From positions 2,542,001 to 2,606,000 of the forward strand of contig JALGAS010000006.1 of assembly GCA_023078685.1 (NCBI GenBank): a DNA stretch of 64,000 nucleotides, given 5' to 3'. Under the pieces are notes generated by a model that saw only the letters and a list, made by a program, of their open reading frames with translations, was not told where the DNA came from and did no database searches. The DNA is from Neopestalotiopsis rosae (lineage: Eukaryota; Ascomycota; Sordariomycetes; Amphisphaeriales; Sporocadaceae). Of this stretch, positions 25,401 through 37,500 are shown in pieces (position 1 is the stretch's first letter; every line of letters begins with the position of its first letter). Position numbers and translations under genes: made by a program.

Positions 25401-27469
25401 CTGGCATCTCGCGAAGGAATCTTCTCTAGATCGTCTACCCCAACTGATGCGGGCCTGGTCGAGACAGGGGAGAGCAGAAGTAGAAAAGCAAGTATACTGT
25501 TATCGAGATTGGGTGGAGTCAAATGCAGTGAGCTAATCACATGACGATACTCAGTATGTCACGCTCACTCCCAAGAGACTTTCTGAACCCCCATTTTGAG
25601 ATGGACTAGGCGTACCTACCCAAGAGAGCAGAATACTACCAGGTACCCTAGTACTCTCAGCAACGACCCTGGGAACTTTATTCGACTATCTCTTTGTTAC
25701 CCCTTCGGAATTTTAACGTCTCCCCATTATCTCCTTGACATCGCCCGTCAATTTTATTTACTGCTGACTTCAGAAAGTGCACACATTGCTCTTGGAAAGA
25801 AAAGGAACGAAATTGGCTTCAATTGTAAGAGAACGACGAATTTGGCCGGCCAAAAGAAAGTTGCCCATACAATCCCAATCTGTGCAAATCCTTGTGGGCC
25901 GGAGCCGCGTCTTGGCCCCCATCCTATATCTTACCTATAACTAAGATGTGGCAATTATAGACCATGATTATCACAAGGTACGGGTATATACTTCTTTCTT
26001 ATCCGCCTTACCCAATGTTTTCTTCTCTAGTATGAAACTCCATCTCTTGCTCTCCGGTTCTCCTTTGGGTGGGACTATGATCTTGCCCGTTCCTAATTCG
26101 CATTCTAAGTCAACGTCATCCAATATACATGCGGTGAAATCTGCTGTAACCCGGAGTAGTACTCGAAGACTCTTGCTGGAAGACACAGGCACAGCTTCCC
26201 CGGCGGACCTGATTCGTTACACCTGCATACATAGGTACGTGAATCACTGTGTTCATTTCGGCCATACAGTCTCCCGAAGCGCGCCAATAATTCAATAGTG
26301 CCAAAAGTTGGGTACTTGATCTCATTCCTAAAGACAATTGGGAAAGCCGTGATTGTCTCCGGGATCTTGCTTGTTAGATCTGGCAGTTTTGTGATTGAAA
26401 AAGGGAAAGAGGATATGAAAATCTTCAACTAACATGCTGCAGTATGCAACAGCATGCAGCAGCGCATATTTTCCAGCTTGCGCGCAGCCATTTGTCTCCC
26501 TCGTATTCGCCAGCGGACGTGGGTCCGGCTCGGCATTAGCATCTTTTTTCAATCCTGCCTTTTCTTTTTTTACTTTTTTCTTTTCCTCTTCCTCTGTATG
26601 GACTTTTTCTTTTCTTGGGTTTCCATTGCCCCCACTTTCCTCTTACACACTCACTCTCGATTCTGTTTCGTCCCATTCTCATCTTGACCATTTCCAATTT
26701 TATTCTTCACACCTCAGAAACGTCAAATGCGCAGCCTGGGTACAAGGTTCCAAAGAAAAGGGGGAAAGGGCCGGAACAGAAGAGATGTTTCCAAATATTA
26801 CCAAGAAAAGAGTTATGCTTAGTCATTCATTCAAATCAAACCTCGCAATGTCTTTCCGAACACATCTCTTGAACATGCAGCAAGCCGGTGCCCGATCTGG
26901 TTCCGCGACCCGTTGTCATTCATGTCGGCACCAGAGCAGTACTCTTTTTTCCGCATTTCTTGTATCACCAGCGAAAGAAACAGCGCTCTTCTCTTCTTCT
27001 TCTTCTTCTTCTTTATTGTTGATTGATATATGTATTGTGTAAAGCAGTACAACATTTGGGTCACGCGAGTGCACTGTAGCACCGCCCCTATCCTGGGTAT
27101 CCTGACAAAAAATCTTCCGCTTGCACTGCATATGTAATAGCAGCAATAAAATGCAACGACCAAATGAAGTTGTCTCTTCTTTCAAGAGATATCCCAACAT
27201 GATGTGTAATTGTCCCCACCTACGCCGGCTTGCCATCCCATTGACCCGTATTCTAAAAACCCGGAAAGAAAACTCCATAAACCCTTGAAAAAAACAAAAA
27301 AGCATGCCTATATACTTGAGCCGGCAATCTGCAAGGCAAAGATTCCTGCGCCGCATCCACGTAGAGGATAAGGTTGCAGCCATACAGGGCTGCGTACAAG
27401 TCTTTTGCTGCTGCAGCAGAGGCGGCCTGTGGCAACGCGGAACGTGCCTTAACGTATGGACGTCCGAGG
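19455..27469. other. 8 kb gene-poor region
   Basis: No recognised gene. TACCTAGGTA/GGTAGGTA words are frequent at about 20.3-21.3 kb. Open frames of 125-242 codons (22356-23084 and 23926-24456 on +; 23129-23506 on -) have no recognisable domain. A strong 12-bp hairpin lies at 24916-24943 and a 7-bp one at 22911-22929. A roughly 100-nt pyrimidine tract at 26543-26640 precedes a 64-codon frame (26848-27042). Confidence 0.5.
24916..24943. repeat. GC-rich perfect inverted repeat, 12-bp arms
   Basis: The arms GTGCGGGCGGGA and TCCCGCCCGCAC are separated by GTCT and would form a very stable hairpin. No gene adjoins it, so a terminator or structured RNA role is unproven. Confidence 0.85.
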
Positions 27470-30191
27470 TCACCGCAACTTCTTCACAACGTGGACGAGA
27501 AGAACACCACTGGTCTCATTGCCCCTTGGGCTCATGAGGTGAATGAAGCGATATCCCGCCTGAAGGCGGTCGAGACGTATGCATGCCCAAGCGGCACACG
27601 GACTGCTTATCAGGCCTGACGCGGCATCCTCGACCTTGAATCTATGTGCAGAAGAATAGTCAGCAAAAAAGTATATTCAGAAAAACAGTAAAACAAGTGG
27701 TGGAAGCCTAGAGGCACATGTGTCAAGTCCCTGTTACACGGCAGAAAACGTTGGCGCAGTAGGCTTGAGCTTCAGCTGGTCGTTGGGTGATGAGCGGTCA
27801 AAGGCGGCTGCCGACATGCGACAAGCTGTAGATCGTACGTCTCTTCCTGCAACCTGCGGCACCATCTTGCATATTTCCGGCTGATCGCGGGCCATACAAT
27901 AGGACCAGCCGCTGTACTCGAACGGACTGCTGCACATGCCAACTCAAATTCGTTTTGCTTGCCCGACATACCACAGCGAGCAACATGCGATTGGTCATAA
28001 AATGGCAACGGGAGGTATCATGACCATATGTAGGCACGCGTTTGTGGTTGGGGCAAAGAGGCGGCTTCTGAAACGAAGCAGGGCAACGTGCTGAGCTTCC
28101 TTGGGATTGGCTGGGGTTGTGGAAAGAAGAAGCATGAGAAAGGGTGTTTCTTACCTGACGAAACTGAGCTGATCAACCACATTCGGAACCTTGATGAATT
28201 CAAACATATTTTGGTGGTTTCCGAAGTCTGGATGATCAGTCTTTCCGGAAGACGTCTGTTGCTTCCTCGTAATAACGCGCGTGAGACCATCGGCCTCGGG
28301 ACGGTCGTCTTGTTTTTCAATGTGCAATTCGCACTTGACAAAGGGGCGGAATGCCCTCGTGTTGCCGCCACTGCTCGCGCCCTCTGTCGGTAGGGGTATG
28401 TACTGACCAGCCAGGACGCGAATACGCAAGTCCAGGTTGTGGGTGGCGATTCCATCACAATGAATCGTGTCCTCGCTGCGGAAGCCCTTGGGTTTCAATA
28501 CCCAGCCCTGCTCTCCAGCAAACATGCCTTCATTGAGCATCATCCCTTCGTCCCATGATTGCCAGTTCATGGCAACCATCTGAACGCCCTTTCGCCAGAA
28601 AAGCGAAGGATCCATGTTGGAGGAATCGTACCGCATTCCCTTGGGGAACGCCCGCATGAAATAGTTGCGATTGTGGTGGAACATTTCCTTTTTCTTGGTT
28701 GTATAGAGGTCCAGAATCCTATTCTCACTGATGGAGAAGATGTGAGAAGGAGTCTTGGCAGCATGAGTTTCAAAGGCCTTAAAATGCTCGCTGTGAGTGT
28801 ACACCCCCAATGCGCTGAGAGGTTCGCCAATCATAGTCTTCGCCTTCTTCACAGACCTCTCATCATCGGAGCTAGCACCGTCATCATCCCAGGTGGTCGA
28901 CGGCGCCAGAACCGAGCCGCTTCCAGTTTCCGTTGTTGAAGCTTTCTTGACCTTGATCAAGATCTTGTTCAGCAATTCCTCCAGTCGCGGCTGTCTCTCC
29001 TTGGGACAGCCGTCGTGAGGCTTCTCCACCAGTAAGCCAGCCCATTCCTCCTTCATGATCTGGACCATGAGCTCTTGCTGTTCGAAATCGCAGTGAACCT
29101 CCAGACTGATGATTAGTGGGAGATTGCTTGTCTCGAACGCACTCTCACGCACGGCACGGCACACCTCACGAAACCCAACAGGGGACGTAAGCGTGTAACC
29201 GTGCATGACGATGGGTTCATGTCTTCGAAACGTTTGTCTCGACCGTGCCCGCTCCTCATTATCCTCTTCCCTTTCCAGGAGTGTCGAGGGGTCTAAAGTC
29301 GCGGCGCTCTCCCGACCGAAAGGATGAGTAGCGACTCTCCGGCGGAAAGAGCCTCGACTTCGTGGCGGAGTCTTATCACCGCCATTGATGAAGTGCTTTG
29401 CGTGCTCAATCTTCTCTTCGACAACATCGACAAACGTCGCTGCCGCACTGTGCAGGCTGCTTCCCGAGAGACCACGGGCGTGCTCTGGTCTTGATGGTGT
29501 CTTCAGGTTGCGATCTGGGCTCGAACTAGGGGAATCTCCATTCCAGACGTCAATCTCAACACATCGGCAACCTCGTCGTAGAACCTTCTTATAGATTTCC
29601 ACACTACTCCTGGACTTTAGTTGGTCGCCGGTCAGGTATGTATTGTGACTGCTGCTAATAAAGTAGTTGCTGATCGGTTTGGACAGGTCCTTTTTAGCCA
29701 TATCAACGGGCCGATTTGCGTTCAGCCCGTAGTGGAACCACCATTCCTCGAGAAACTGCTCATATGTGTATGCTTCTCTTTTCAGATCTGGAGAGGCCTC
29801 GCCCTGGTCGTCGATCAGGAATCGTTCGAATTGCTGTCGGGTGAGGAAACGTTCCTTGTGCCGTAGATCATCGTAGAGCTTCCTGAATCGTTTTTGAATG
29901 ACGGCGCTCAGATATATATCCCTTCTGCCGTCAGAGTTTCCTTCGCCATTGAAGCGCACTACGGTCGGAGATATGAACATGGCCAGATCCACTGCCCTCT
30001 TGAGGGCTTGCACGGAGCGGACGCCATTGACGGCATTGATGGTGAGACGGCGGCCGAGCGGCTGTGCCTGTTTCTCCTTGGATTTGGTGGGTTTTCGCGT
30101 CTATAGTTGTAGATCGCCAGTTAGCAATGACATTGCCTTGAAGTCATGCATTGGACATTGGTTTGAAGCATATACTCACCACGAAGCACAT
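27470..30191 (-). CDS. Phosphoinositide-specific phospholipase C
   Basis: Proposed exons on the - strand: 30191-30180, 30100-28155 and 27641-27470, giving 2130 nt (709 residues). The enzyme cleaves phosphatidylinositol 4,5-bisphosphate to diacylglycerol and inositol trisphosphate in calcium signalling at membranes. The order is an N-terminal EF-hand-like region, the X box with SSHNTYLTGDQL (catalytic His near residue 156) and VMHGYTLTSPVGF (second His near 304), then the Y box (HFKAFETH to GEQGWVLKP), then a C2 domain. About 105 Ser/Arg-rich residues separate the two X-box histidines' segments. The last exon completes C2 (FKVEDAAS, AAWACIRLDRLQAGYRF, GVLLVHVVKKLR) and joins in phase (AG|A). 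The four-residue first exon is the weakest part: its ATG is the first in an open frame, and the intron after it is normal (GTGAGT, GCTAAC). Confidence 0.88.
27642..28154 (-). other. Unusually long (513 nt) terminal PLC intron
   Basis: The donor is CAG|GTAAGA, the branch TTGCTGAC and the acceptor CACATAG. The splice is certain in frame because it joins SFVR to FKVE inside the C2 domain. A second acceptor-like site (CTTCGTTTCAG, about 28070) lies inside and would give a short alternative tail. Confidence 0.8.
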
Positions 30192-31507
30192 TGCTTCTGC
30201 TGCCGGTGATTCCCAGCCCAGAATATTGATTATATGACAAATTCACAAGCCCCGAAATACGTCGAGAAGAGGCTGTTTGATCTCAGAGAATGAGAGATGC
30301 GTTCAAGTTGTGGTCCAGCTACGACATGCTGCCCAGTATTTTTGTGCCAAGGCGTTCCAGCTGACGAGAGTGAGAGCGACGCGGTAAGATTTGGCTGATA
30401 AGGGGGCAGGCGAAGGTGACTTTGAGGGCGGCCCCTATCTGTATTTATTGGTGAGCAGAGGAACTGAACAGCTACAGGAAAAGTGTCGAAGAAGTTGTTG
30501 AAGAATGCGAGTGAGATATACAAAGAGAAAAAACAAAACGTAATCAGAGCATGAGTTAAAGAAGTTGGATCGCGGAAGAAAATCAACGGGATCGCTTCCA
30601 AAGGGTCAGTTCAATCAAGATCAGCTCCATCTCCAGCCAGCAGCAAGCAGTTGCAGGGGCCGGGGCCTAGCAGCTAACCTAGCAGCTACGTACCATACCG
30701 TGACCCGTCAATAGCAGCAGCTAACCAAGCTACTTTTAGGTAGCTAGCAGGGGCAAGACATGCAGTCAGCTTCAAGGTTCGAGCAGCCTCGTCTCCGCCA
30801 GCATGGGTGGAGGTGGGTGCTGGTGGGTTGTCGAGGTTGTCTTGGGTGCGTGGTGTGGGATGGAATGTCTAAGATGGGGACCGGCTCGGCGTTGGAAGGA
30901 ATTTTGACGTTGCACCAGTGGGTTGGTTCCAGTGAGTGCCTCTTGGGTTCTTGGGTTCTTGGGTTCTCGCGGGCGATCCCCAGGCAACCCCCTGCCATCT
31001 GCCAGCTCTGCTCGCTGGAAGACGAGAAGAGGTCGAGGTCTCGAGAGTTGCACCCAAATTGATCTGCTTTAGGGCCTGGGCCTGGGTCTTGGTAGTAAAA
31101 GGTACTGTGTAGTGTAAGTGCTTTAGCGGGGCAATAGGGAGGATCAAGTTCTACGCTAACAACATCCATAGCAAGTGCTCAACTCTCATTCAAAATGCCT
31201 TGCATATATTATCACCTGCAAAAACTGCCAGCACATGTGCACACTGCACACAATTGGACGTGCCATGTACATATTGGATATCATATCTCCACCAGATGGT
31301 TAGACGAGGAACAAGGCGCGGTCTGCAGATTTCGATTGACAACGAAGAAACCAAACAATAGAGAAACCTTGCTCTGATCCACACAGACGAAAAACATTCA
31401 CTGCAATCGGATGCAGAATACTAGGACTTTTTGGTTGCCTTGGGGGCTGAGCTTCTGTATGCTTTAACAGGGTCAGGTTACACCCATCGGTAGGCAAAGA
31501 CAGAAAC

Positions 31508-31527
31508 AAAAAAAAAAAAAAAAAAAA
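31508..31527 (+). repeat. A20 homopolymer tract
   Basis: Twenty consecutive A on the + strand in the PLC-cupin spacer. Confidence 0.9.
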
Positions 31528-31633
31528 GTGCTGTGCTATTGATGTGACTGCAGAAGCGTGTCTCCGCTGGGCCCCCAAATTTGGCACGCGAATAAGTGAC
31601 CCAAGCTTTGGCAGCAGGGGGGTTCAAAGTCAA

Positions 31634-31667
31634 GGGCATGGGATGGGATTGGGATGGGACGAATGGG
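31634..31667 (+). other. Potential G-quadruplex: six GGG runs in 34 nt
   Basis: GGG runs begin at 31634, 31640, 31645, 31651, 31656 and 31665, with spacers of 3, 2, 3, 2 and 6 nt. This satisfies the usual G3N1-7 rule several times over. Confidence 0.8.
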
Positions 31668-33432
31668 ACGGTGGAGCACACGCCTTGGGAACTGGAAGGA
31701 CAGACAGAAAGAAAGATTCAAGGACTCCATAATGATCTTGCCAGTCCCTTTCGAGTGTCTCCGGTGCCCGTGTCCATGTCTGTTCCATTGTTAGCAGCAG
31801 CCAAGCATACCAAGCAATAGTGAGTGAGCAGCAAGCAACCAGGCAGGCATCGCTGATAATAGTAGCGGCGGCGCGCCGTTAATAGAGTTCCCCTAGTTCA
31901 GCCAAAAAGTGACACTCCGCACAACCAATCGAGCCAGTCTTTGCCAGTTTCTATTTTTGCCCCCCTTCATTAAACGTTCTCCATCTCACCTCGGTAATCC
32001 GTGTTGAAGGTTCCAGTCCAGCACTTGTGTTTAGCTTATTCTTCTGGAATCTGTACTGTGTGGTAATCAACTATGTTGTTGTCAAGTAGTGGTAGCTGTC
32101 TGCTGTATACTGTGGTAGGTGACAGATCAATTTGTTGATTGCTGGCTGCCCAAGGCATACATGCCAATGACTGTTATGGATATTGATGCTTGAGTCGTGT
32201 GCTCGAAATGAGTACCATGTAGTAGTAGCATTTGCGCCGCCTCTTTCTGTATGTACGATGCACGAATTGGGCGGCATGGCTCAACGCACCTGCAGATGGA
32301 TGTGCCAGCAAGACCATGTGTGTGTGCAGTCTGGGCAGGTCGAGAGGTCAGTTGCTTGAACTGGGCGGGTTTCGTTTCAGCCGTTGCACTTGGGACGGCG
32401 ACGGAGCGCCGCTCTCCATAATTACCTGCTTACCTTACCAGCTACTGTACCCCATCATCGTATCACCAGTCACATACCCTTCACTGCACTAAAGGCTGCC
32501 TACCGGTAGAGGGATTTAGTTAGGCTGAGAAGGGGAGGGAGCAATGGAGCAATGGAGGGGGAGCGGAAGGCCAAACAAGAAAATGACGGCGCCTGCATTC
32601 GCTCCCGTCCACCGTCGTTCCAAGCCATCCTCGGTCGCTGAGTCTGGAACTACATACTACGTACCTAGAGGGGACTGACTGGACTCTTGGCTGTGTCTGA
32701 GTTACACGTGCATGGAAGAAAACACACACCCGACACCAACACACACAATGCATTAACGATTGGCATCGGTATCTGCAGTAGGCCGGCTCCTGCTGGACGG
32801 GGAAGCCGGGATTTGCGCTTGGGGTGAGGCTGTGAAGCAAAGCAGCAGGCAAAGAAGGGAAAGGGGAAAAGGCTTCCCATCTCCCCAAACGTCATTGATC
32901 ACCCTTCCCGCCCAATACCCTACCAAGCCTCCGAAACAAACCCTTTTGCTGTGGGGAAATTTCATTACAAGCTGAAGCATGACATGCTCTCTTCACACTG
33001 CAATACCCTGAAATGAGCAAACGAACAAAACAAAACGAAGGGAACAGCACATAACAACATTTGCTGACCGTACATATCACACAGCCACGGCGCAATTAAC
33101 CACTTGAAACTCTGGCACGAGGACCCACAAGGCAGACTTACACACTCCGACTTGGAAAATCCCGAATCAATTCTTATTACCATTTTGTTGTTGCTCAGCA
33201 TTGAAAAACAGAGCCACGGGAAGTTTACCCGAAACCAAAGATCAGCAATTAAAGGGACAGCGCTAGATTACCTGGAAAGGCTGCCTGCCCTGCCTTTGCC
33301 TGCCTTGCTATCGGCAAGCTCTGTATTGTACAGTGCAGTGAAGTTGCTCGCGTGCCTTCTCTGCCTTGCCCTTGCCAAGCCAAGCGCATTGGCCTACTTT
33401 GAACCCCCAAAACCCGCCGCCCCAATCCAATC

Positions 33433-33904
33433 ATGACGCCAAAGTCTACCAGAGAATACGAGGCAGAGGTCAAGTCATGGGGGTTTTCACACGTATTTAC
33501 TTGGACTGATGGCCCGTACGTATATGCCAATTGTTTTCATGATCGCGTTTGTTGTTGTTTTTCCTCCGCTTGCGATGATCAGCTAGAATATTCCAGAGCA
33601 GGGCCCCTCTCTTTCTATTTTTCCACAGCACTTCGTGTAACCTCAGTTTTATTGTTGACAGGCATTAAGAGAGAGGCTGACTCGAGTCAATGTAACCCGC
33701 AGCAATGCTCACTATAGCCCACACTCCCATTCTGGGCTCACTACCCATCTCATCCTCAGGGGCCAGTTGACCATTACATATCCGAAAGATGATCACCCCG
33801 AGAAGAAAACATATTCGGTCGGGGACCGCATCGATGTTGATGCCGGCAAGGTTCATGAGGTTTGGATGGGCACCGAAGGCTGTACCTATGTCATTGGCGA
33901 GTAG
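33433..33904 (+). CDS. Small single-domain cupin protein
   Basis: Two exons, 33433-33515 and 33703-33904, give 285 nt (94 residues). The 187-nt intron has a GTACGT donor, a CTGAC/GTAAC branch region and a CCGCAG acceptor, and joins in phase (CC|C). Exon 1 encodes a conserved-looking start (SWGFSHVFTWTDGP). Exon 2 carries cupin motif 1 (HYSPHSHSGLTTHLILRG; metal-binding His pair plus a third His) and motif 2 (GDRIDVDAGKVHEVW). It is a one-domain beta-barrel of the cupin 2 type, probably cytosolic and metal-binding; its substrate cannot be told. It converges on the Med12 gene 0.7 kb away. The product is complete for this short family. Confidence 0.88.
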
Positions 33905-34594
33905 AGTTCGTCCGCAGTAGTATATAAAACATAGGGAAGACAGATAGCACCACCCGATCCTCATCTCTACAAACACATTGATTATGCAGTTATTATATAA
34001 AAATCAATGCCCATCAATCAAATCAAGTAACTCAAGTAGGTTGATACATATGGTAGGTGGTTGACTTAATATTGGATTAGGAGGCACTGTCAATTCCAGT
34101 GCCATCCTGTTGTTGTAAAATGTTAGGTATATGTATGCTACTATAAATCAATCATCAACACGCCCGGCGCCCCTCCCCACTGGCACTCCGAGATTATCGG
34201 AGTGAGCGCAACACAAAAAAACATATACACAATGTACCTACGCCACCTGATGCAATGCCATGTCATAACGAATGACGCTCCGCCACCTGGGCCGTTCAAC
34301 AACCGATTGATTGATTGGAGCCAACGGGAAAGTCCCCCCAGCCTGTCTCTATGAACGAGAACGCTGCTTGCATCTAAAGTGACCATATACTCCAAATCGG
34401 AAAACAAAAGGGAGAAAACGGATAAACCACGCTCGCTATGATGGGATCTTGCAAACCACATTCAAATCACCCAACCAAAAAGATGCGGTGTAGAACAAAA
34501 GAAAAAAAGGTGAAAAGGGAACGGAGCCTGTAGTAGCTCCGTTGAGAAGAGAAGATAGTGGTAATACAACTTGGCTTTGCTGTATACATGACCA
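33905..34594. other. Convergent 3' region between cupin and Med12
   Basis: 690 bp, AT-rich, presumably both 3' untranslated regions. No gene is seen. Confidence 0.6.
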
Positions 34595-37500
34595 CTATAT
34601 CTTCCTTGCATCAAAGAGATGCAAACTGAGACTGGTATCGTTCTCGCCCACGTTTGGCGTAGGCTCGCTGAGAATTTCCCATCTCCGCATGATGAAGGGT
34701 GTGAGCCGCTCTGGTAGCATGCCCATTCCAATTCCCAGGGCCATGGCGCGCCGTTCGTTGAGGCCCATGCCCGGCGGAGGTTTCTCCTTGTGTGCCAACA
34801 TGAGGTTGTCGGATGGATTTGGCGAGTAGCTGAAGAGGTAGTGAATGCGGCGGTCTGTTGTCGCATCCTTTACCGCACGTACGCACTGCATTCTTGCATC
34901 GTCGGCAAGGTTGTCTGCCAGCAGCAGTGCAATATCATAAGTGCGCTGAGACAGCTCGAGCTCGCGAATGCGTTCTAGCTCTTGCATAAGGCCGGCGAGC
35001 ACGAGTAGCAATCGGGCTCGTGTCTCGTTTGCCGGCTTGGACGCATCGGTCGCCCCCGGTACAATGAGGTTGAGATACGAAAGCAAAAGTGGTAGCCAGT
35101 GCTTGATGGTCGGGACTCTCAGCTGAGCGAACTCTGCGCTACTTGATGAGATAATCTCCCATTGATCAGCAAGCTTTTCTGCCACGATGCTGGGAATTGG
35201 TGCTGCTTTTGGCCCCGTTGTGCCACGGACAATCATGTCAATGACAGCAAGCAAGTTTTCCGACATGCCAATCGCCTTGTTATCCGCATCTTCGGCGCCT
35301 GCACTCTTTGAGGATGGCATCAACTCAATGAATCGCGCCTCTGCTCGGCTCCTCATATGCTGAGTGATCTCTGGGCTCATCGAAGAGAGCATTCCCGTCC
35401 ACATGATGTTGTTGGCATCAATGGCATTATCAAGTGCCTTTGACAAGAGCGCGAGCTGCGACTGGAGTCGGTCTCCTCCATCGCCGCCGGACTCCTCAGT
35501 TGCCATGTTCATTGATAGTTTCACCTGGCAAAACGGTAAAGTGAACTCATTAGCCAGTTCGAGCACCTGTTCAAACGTCTTCTGACCACCACCCTCAGGC
35601 ACAAGTAAATTCGTTGTGATATTTTCAATCAATGAACATAACTTGGGATCCGGGCTTTTTGGAGAAAGAGTTTGGCTCGCAGCTTGTGGATCAACAAGCA
35701 CGAGACTGCGCAACAACTCGAGAAACTGATTTCTGGTGTTTTCATCGTCCAACGGTTGAGGGATGGGTGGCTGCAAGCCTCTTGATGCCGAGTACTCTGC
35801 CAACGCACATCTGATTAGTAGCATCATGTCTTTGACACGGTCGGCCTTTGTTTGCTCCTGTATGATTCGCAATCTGTAACAATCCTCTGCAGTCATGGTG
35901 TGATTTGGTATCAACTTCATGACCAAGAGCTGAAGGACCTCCTGCACGTAAATGGAAGCAAATCCTACAGCGTTTCCGGTTTGCATGCCGTTCCTATTAG
36001 CAGTAGCAAATAGGGTTGGTACGGATAGGCATCCAAAGCTCAGAAGAAGTGGGAAAATTTGAGGCATACTTGGCCGATGGCTAAGCTTGCGAATATGTTG
36101 AACCCAATCCCTCATTAGATTGTCAAAATGCTGGGTGTCGAATACTCGAAGTCTGGTGAGTAAGGTACAATATGGGCGCTGCCTTTTCTCGTTTGCTTGG
36201 TTCCAGCAGTTTTGTACACGATTAATGATTGTACGGAACAGCCGCTCCATTGTCGACTTATCAGCATGGGTGAAACTGGCGAGCTTTTCAATCTGCTCAT
36301 TCAACTCCGTTTCGTCATCTTGCAACTGCATAGCCATGTTGTCGGAAAGCGGACTAGACGCATCGACTGCATTGCTTCTGTCCATTCTCAAGAGATCATG
36401 CTGTAGGTGAGACGCAATGTCAGTCAGTCCGGGAAGTCGTGGGGCAAGGCGAGCCAACGCAGCCAGCAGCGGTCGAGCACCGATACCTTGCATCTCATTG
36501 ATTGCCTTGAGACGCTCTAACAAGGAGTCAAACAAGGACTTTGCTGATCCAATTGCGGAGAATACTTGGCAATGAAGGTTGACAGTATCAGCAAAAGAAG
36601 CTAGTAGCTCCGCGTTGCAGCTAGACGGTAGTAGCAGCCTCAGCGCTCCTTCGAGCATCGAAAAGTCTTGAGTCGATTCCAAAAGCATGCGGACTGAGTC
36701 GAATTGAAAACAGGAGAGCCCAACACTCTCCTTACCAGTTTGAGCGTTCTGTGCATAGTTGGCCACGAGACTGTTGCATAGCCAATTGCCAACTTCTGCT
36801 TGAAGTGCGCGGCTGCTCAGAGTGAGGCGTTTGGCAATCTTCTTTATGCTGATAGGTTTCTTTGCTTGTACGAGATCATTTGTCTCTTGAGGAAGCCCAA
36901 ATGATTGGCGAATGCACGAGATGGCGCTGGCAATGTCGTTCGCTTCGAATTCTGCAGAAAACCCTCCTTTTCGTAGTATTGTGGCGCGGAGATTCTGGAT
37001 AGTATCTTTGAGGCTGTGTGTTGGTAGCTCAACTAGTAGTCGAGTCAAGCAGGGAGCATCGGGATATGTCTCAGTAGGGTCTATCAGTCCTCCCCTAGCA
37101 ATGAGCCATTGAAGATATCGCGGGACAGAAAAATGGTCGGACCGGACCAATTCTGACACGAGATGGTATACCATGTGTCTCCGACTGAGCTCCTCGAGAG
37201 GGTCTTGGTCCATAAAGTCCAGAATAGCCCCCGTCATGTCTACATCTAGTGTCGACCATGCTCTCAAGATGTTCGTAGTCACGAATAGCTTGGCAATGCC
37301 TGGCCGGTATAATGACATACACCATTCCAGCAATATCCTCATCAAGCCATTCTTGTCTTCGCTAAGTTTCCAAAGATGAGAAGCCAAGTCTGGGCTGTAA
37401 GGCTTTCGTAAAGTGATGTCTAATAATTTGACAGCAGTGCTGCGGACGGCAGGTCTCGACTTGATATTTGTGGTTGTAAGGCGTTCGACGCGACGATCGA

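Larger units (their letters stand above)
30192..33432. other. 3.2 kb divergent spacer between PLC and cupin genes
   Basis: It should contain both promoters. It holds three TTGGGTTC-type units at about 30944-30966, an A20 tract at 31508-31527 and a dense G-triplet cluster at 31634-31667. No further gene is seen. Confidence 0.6.
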
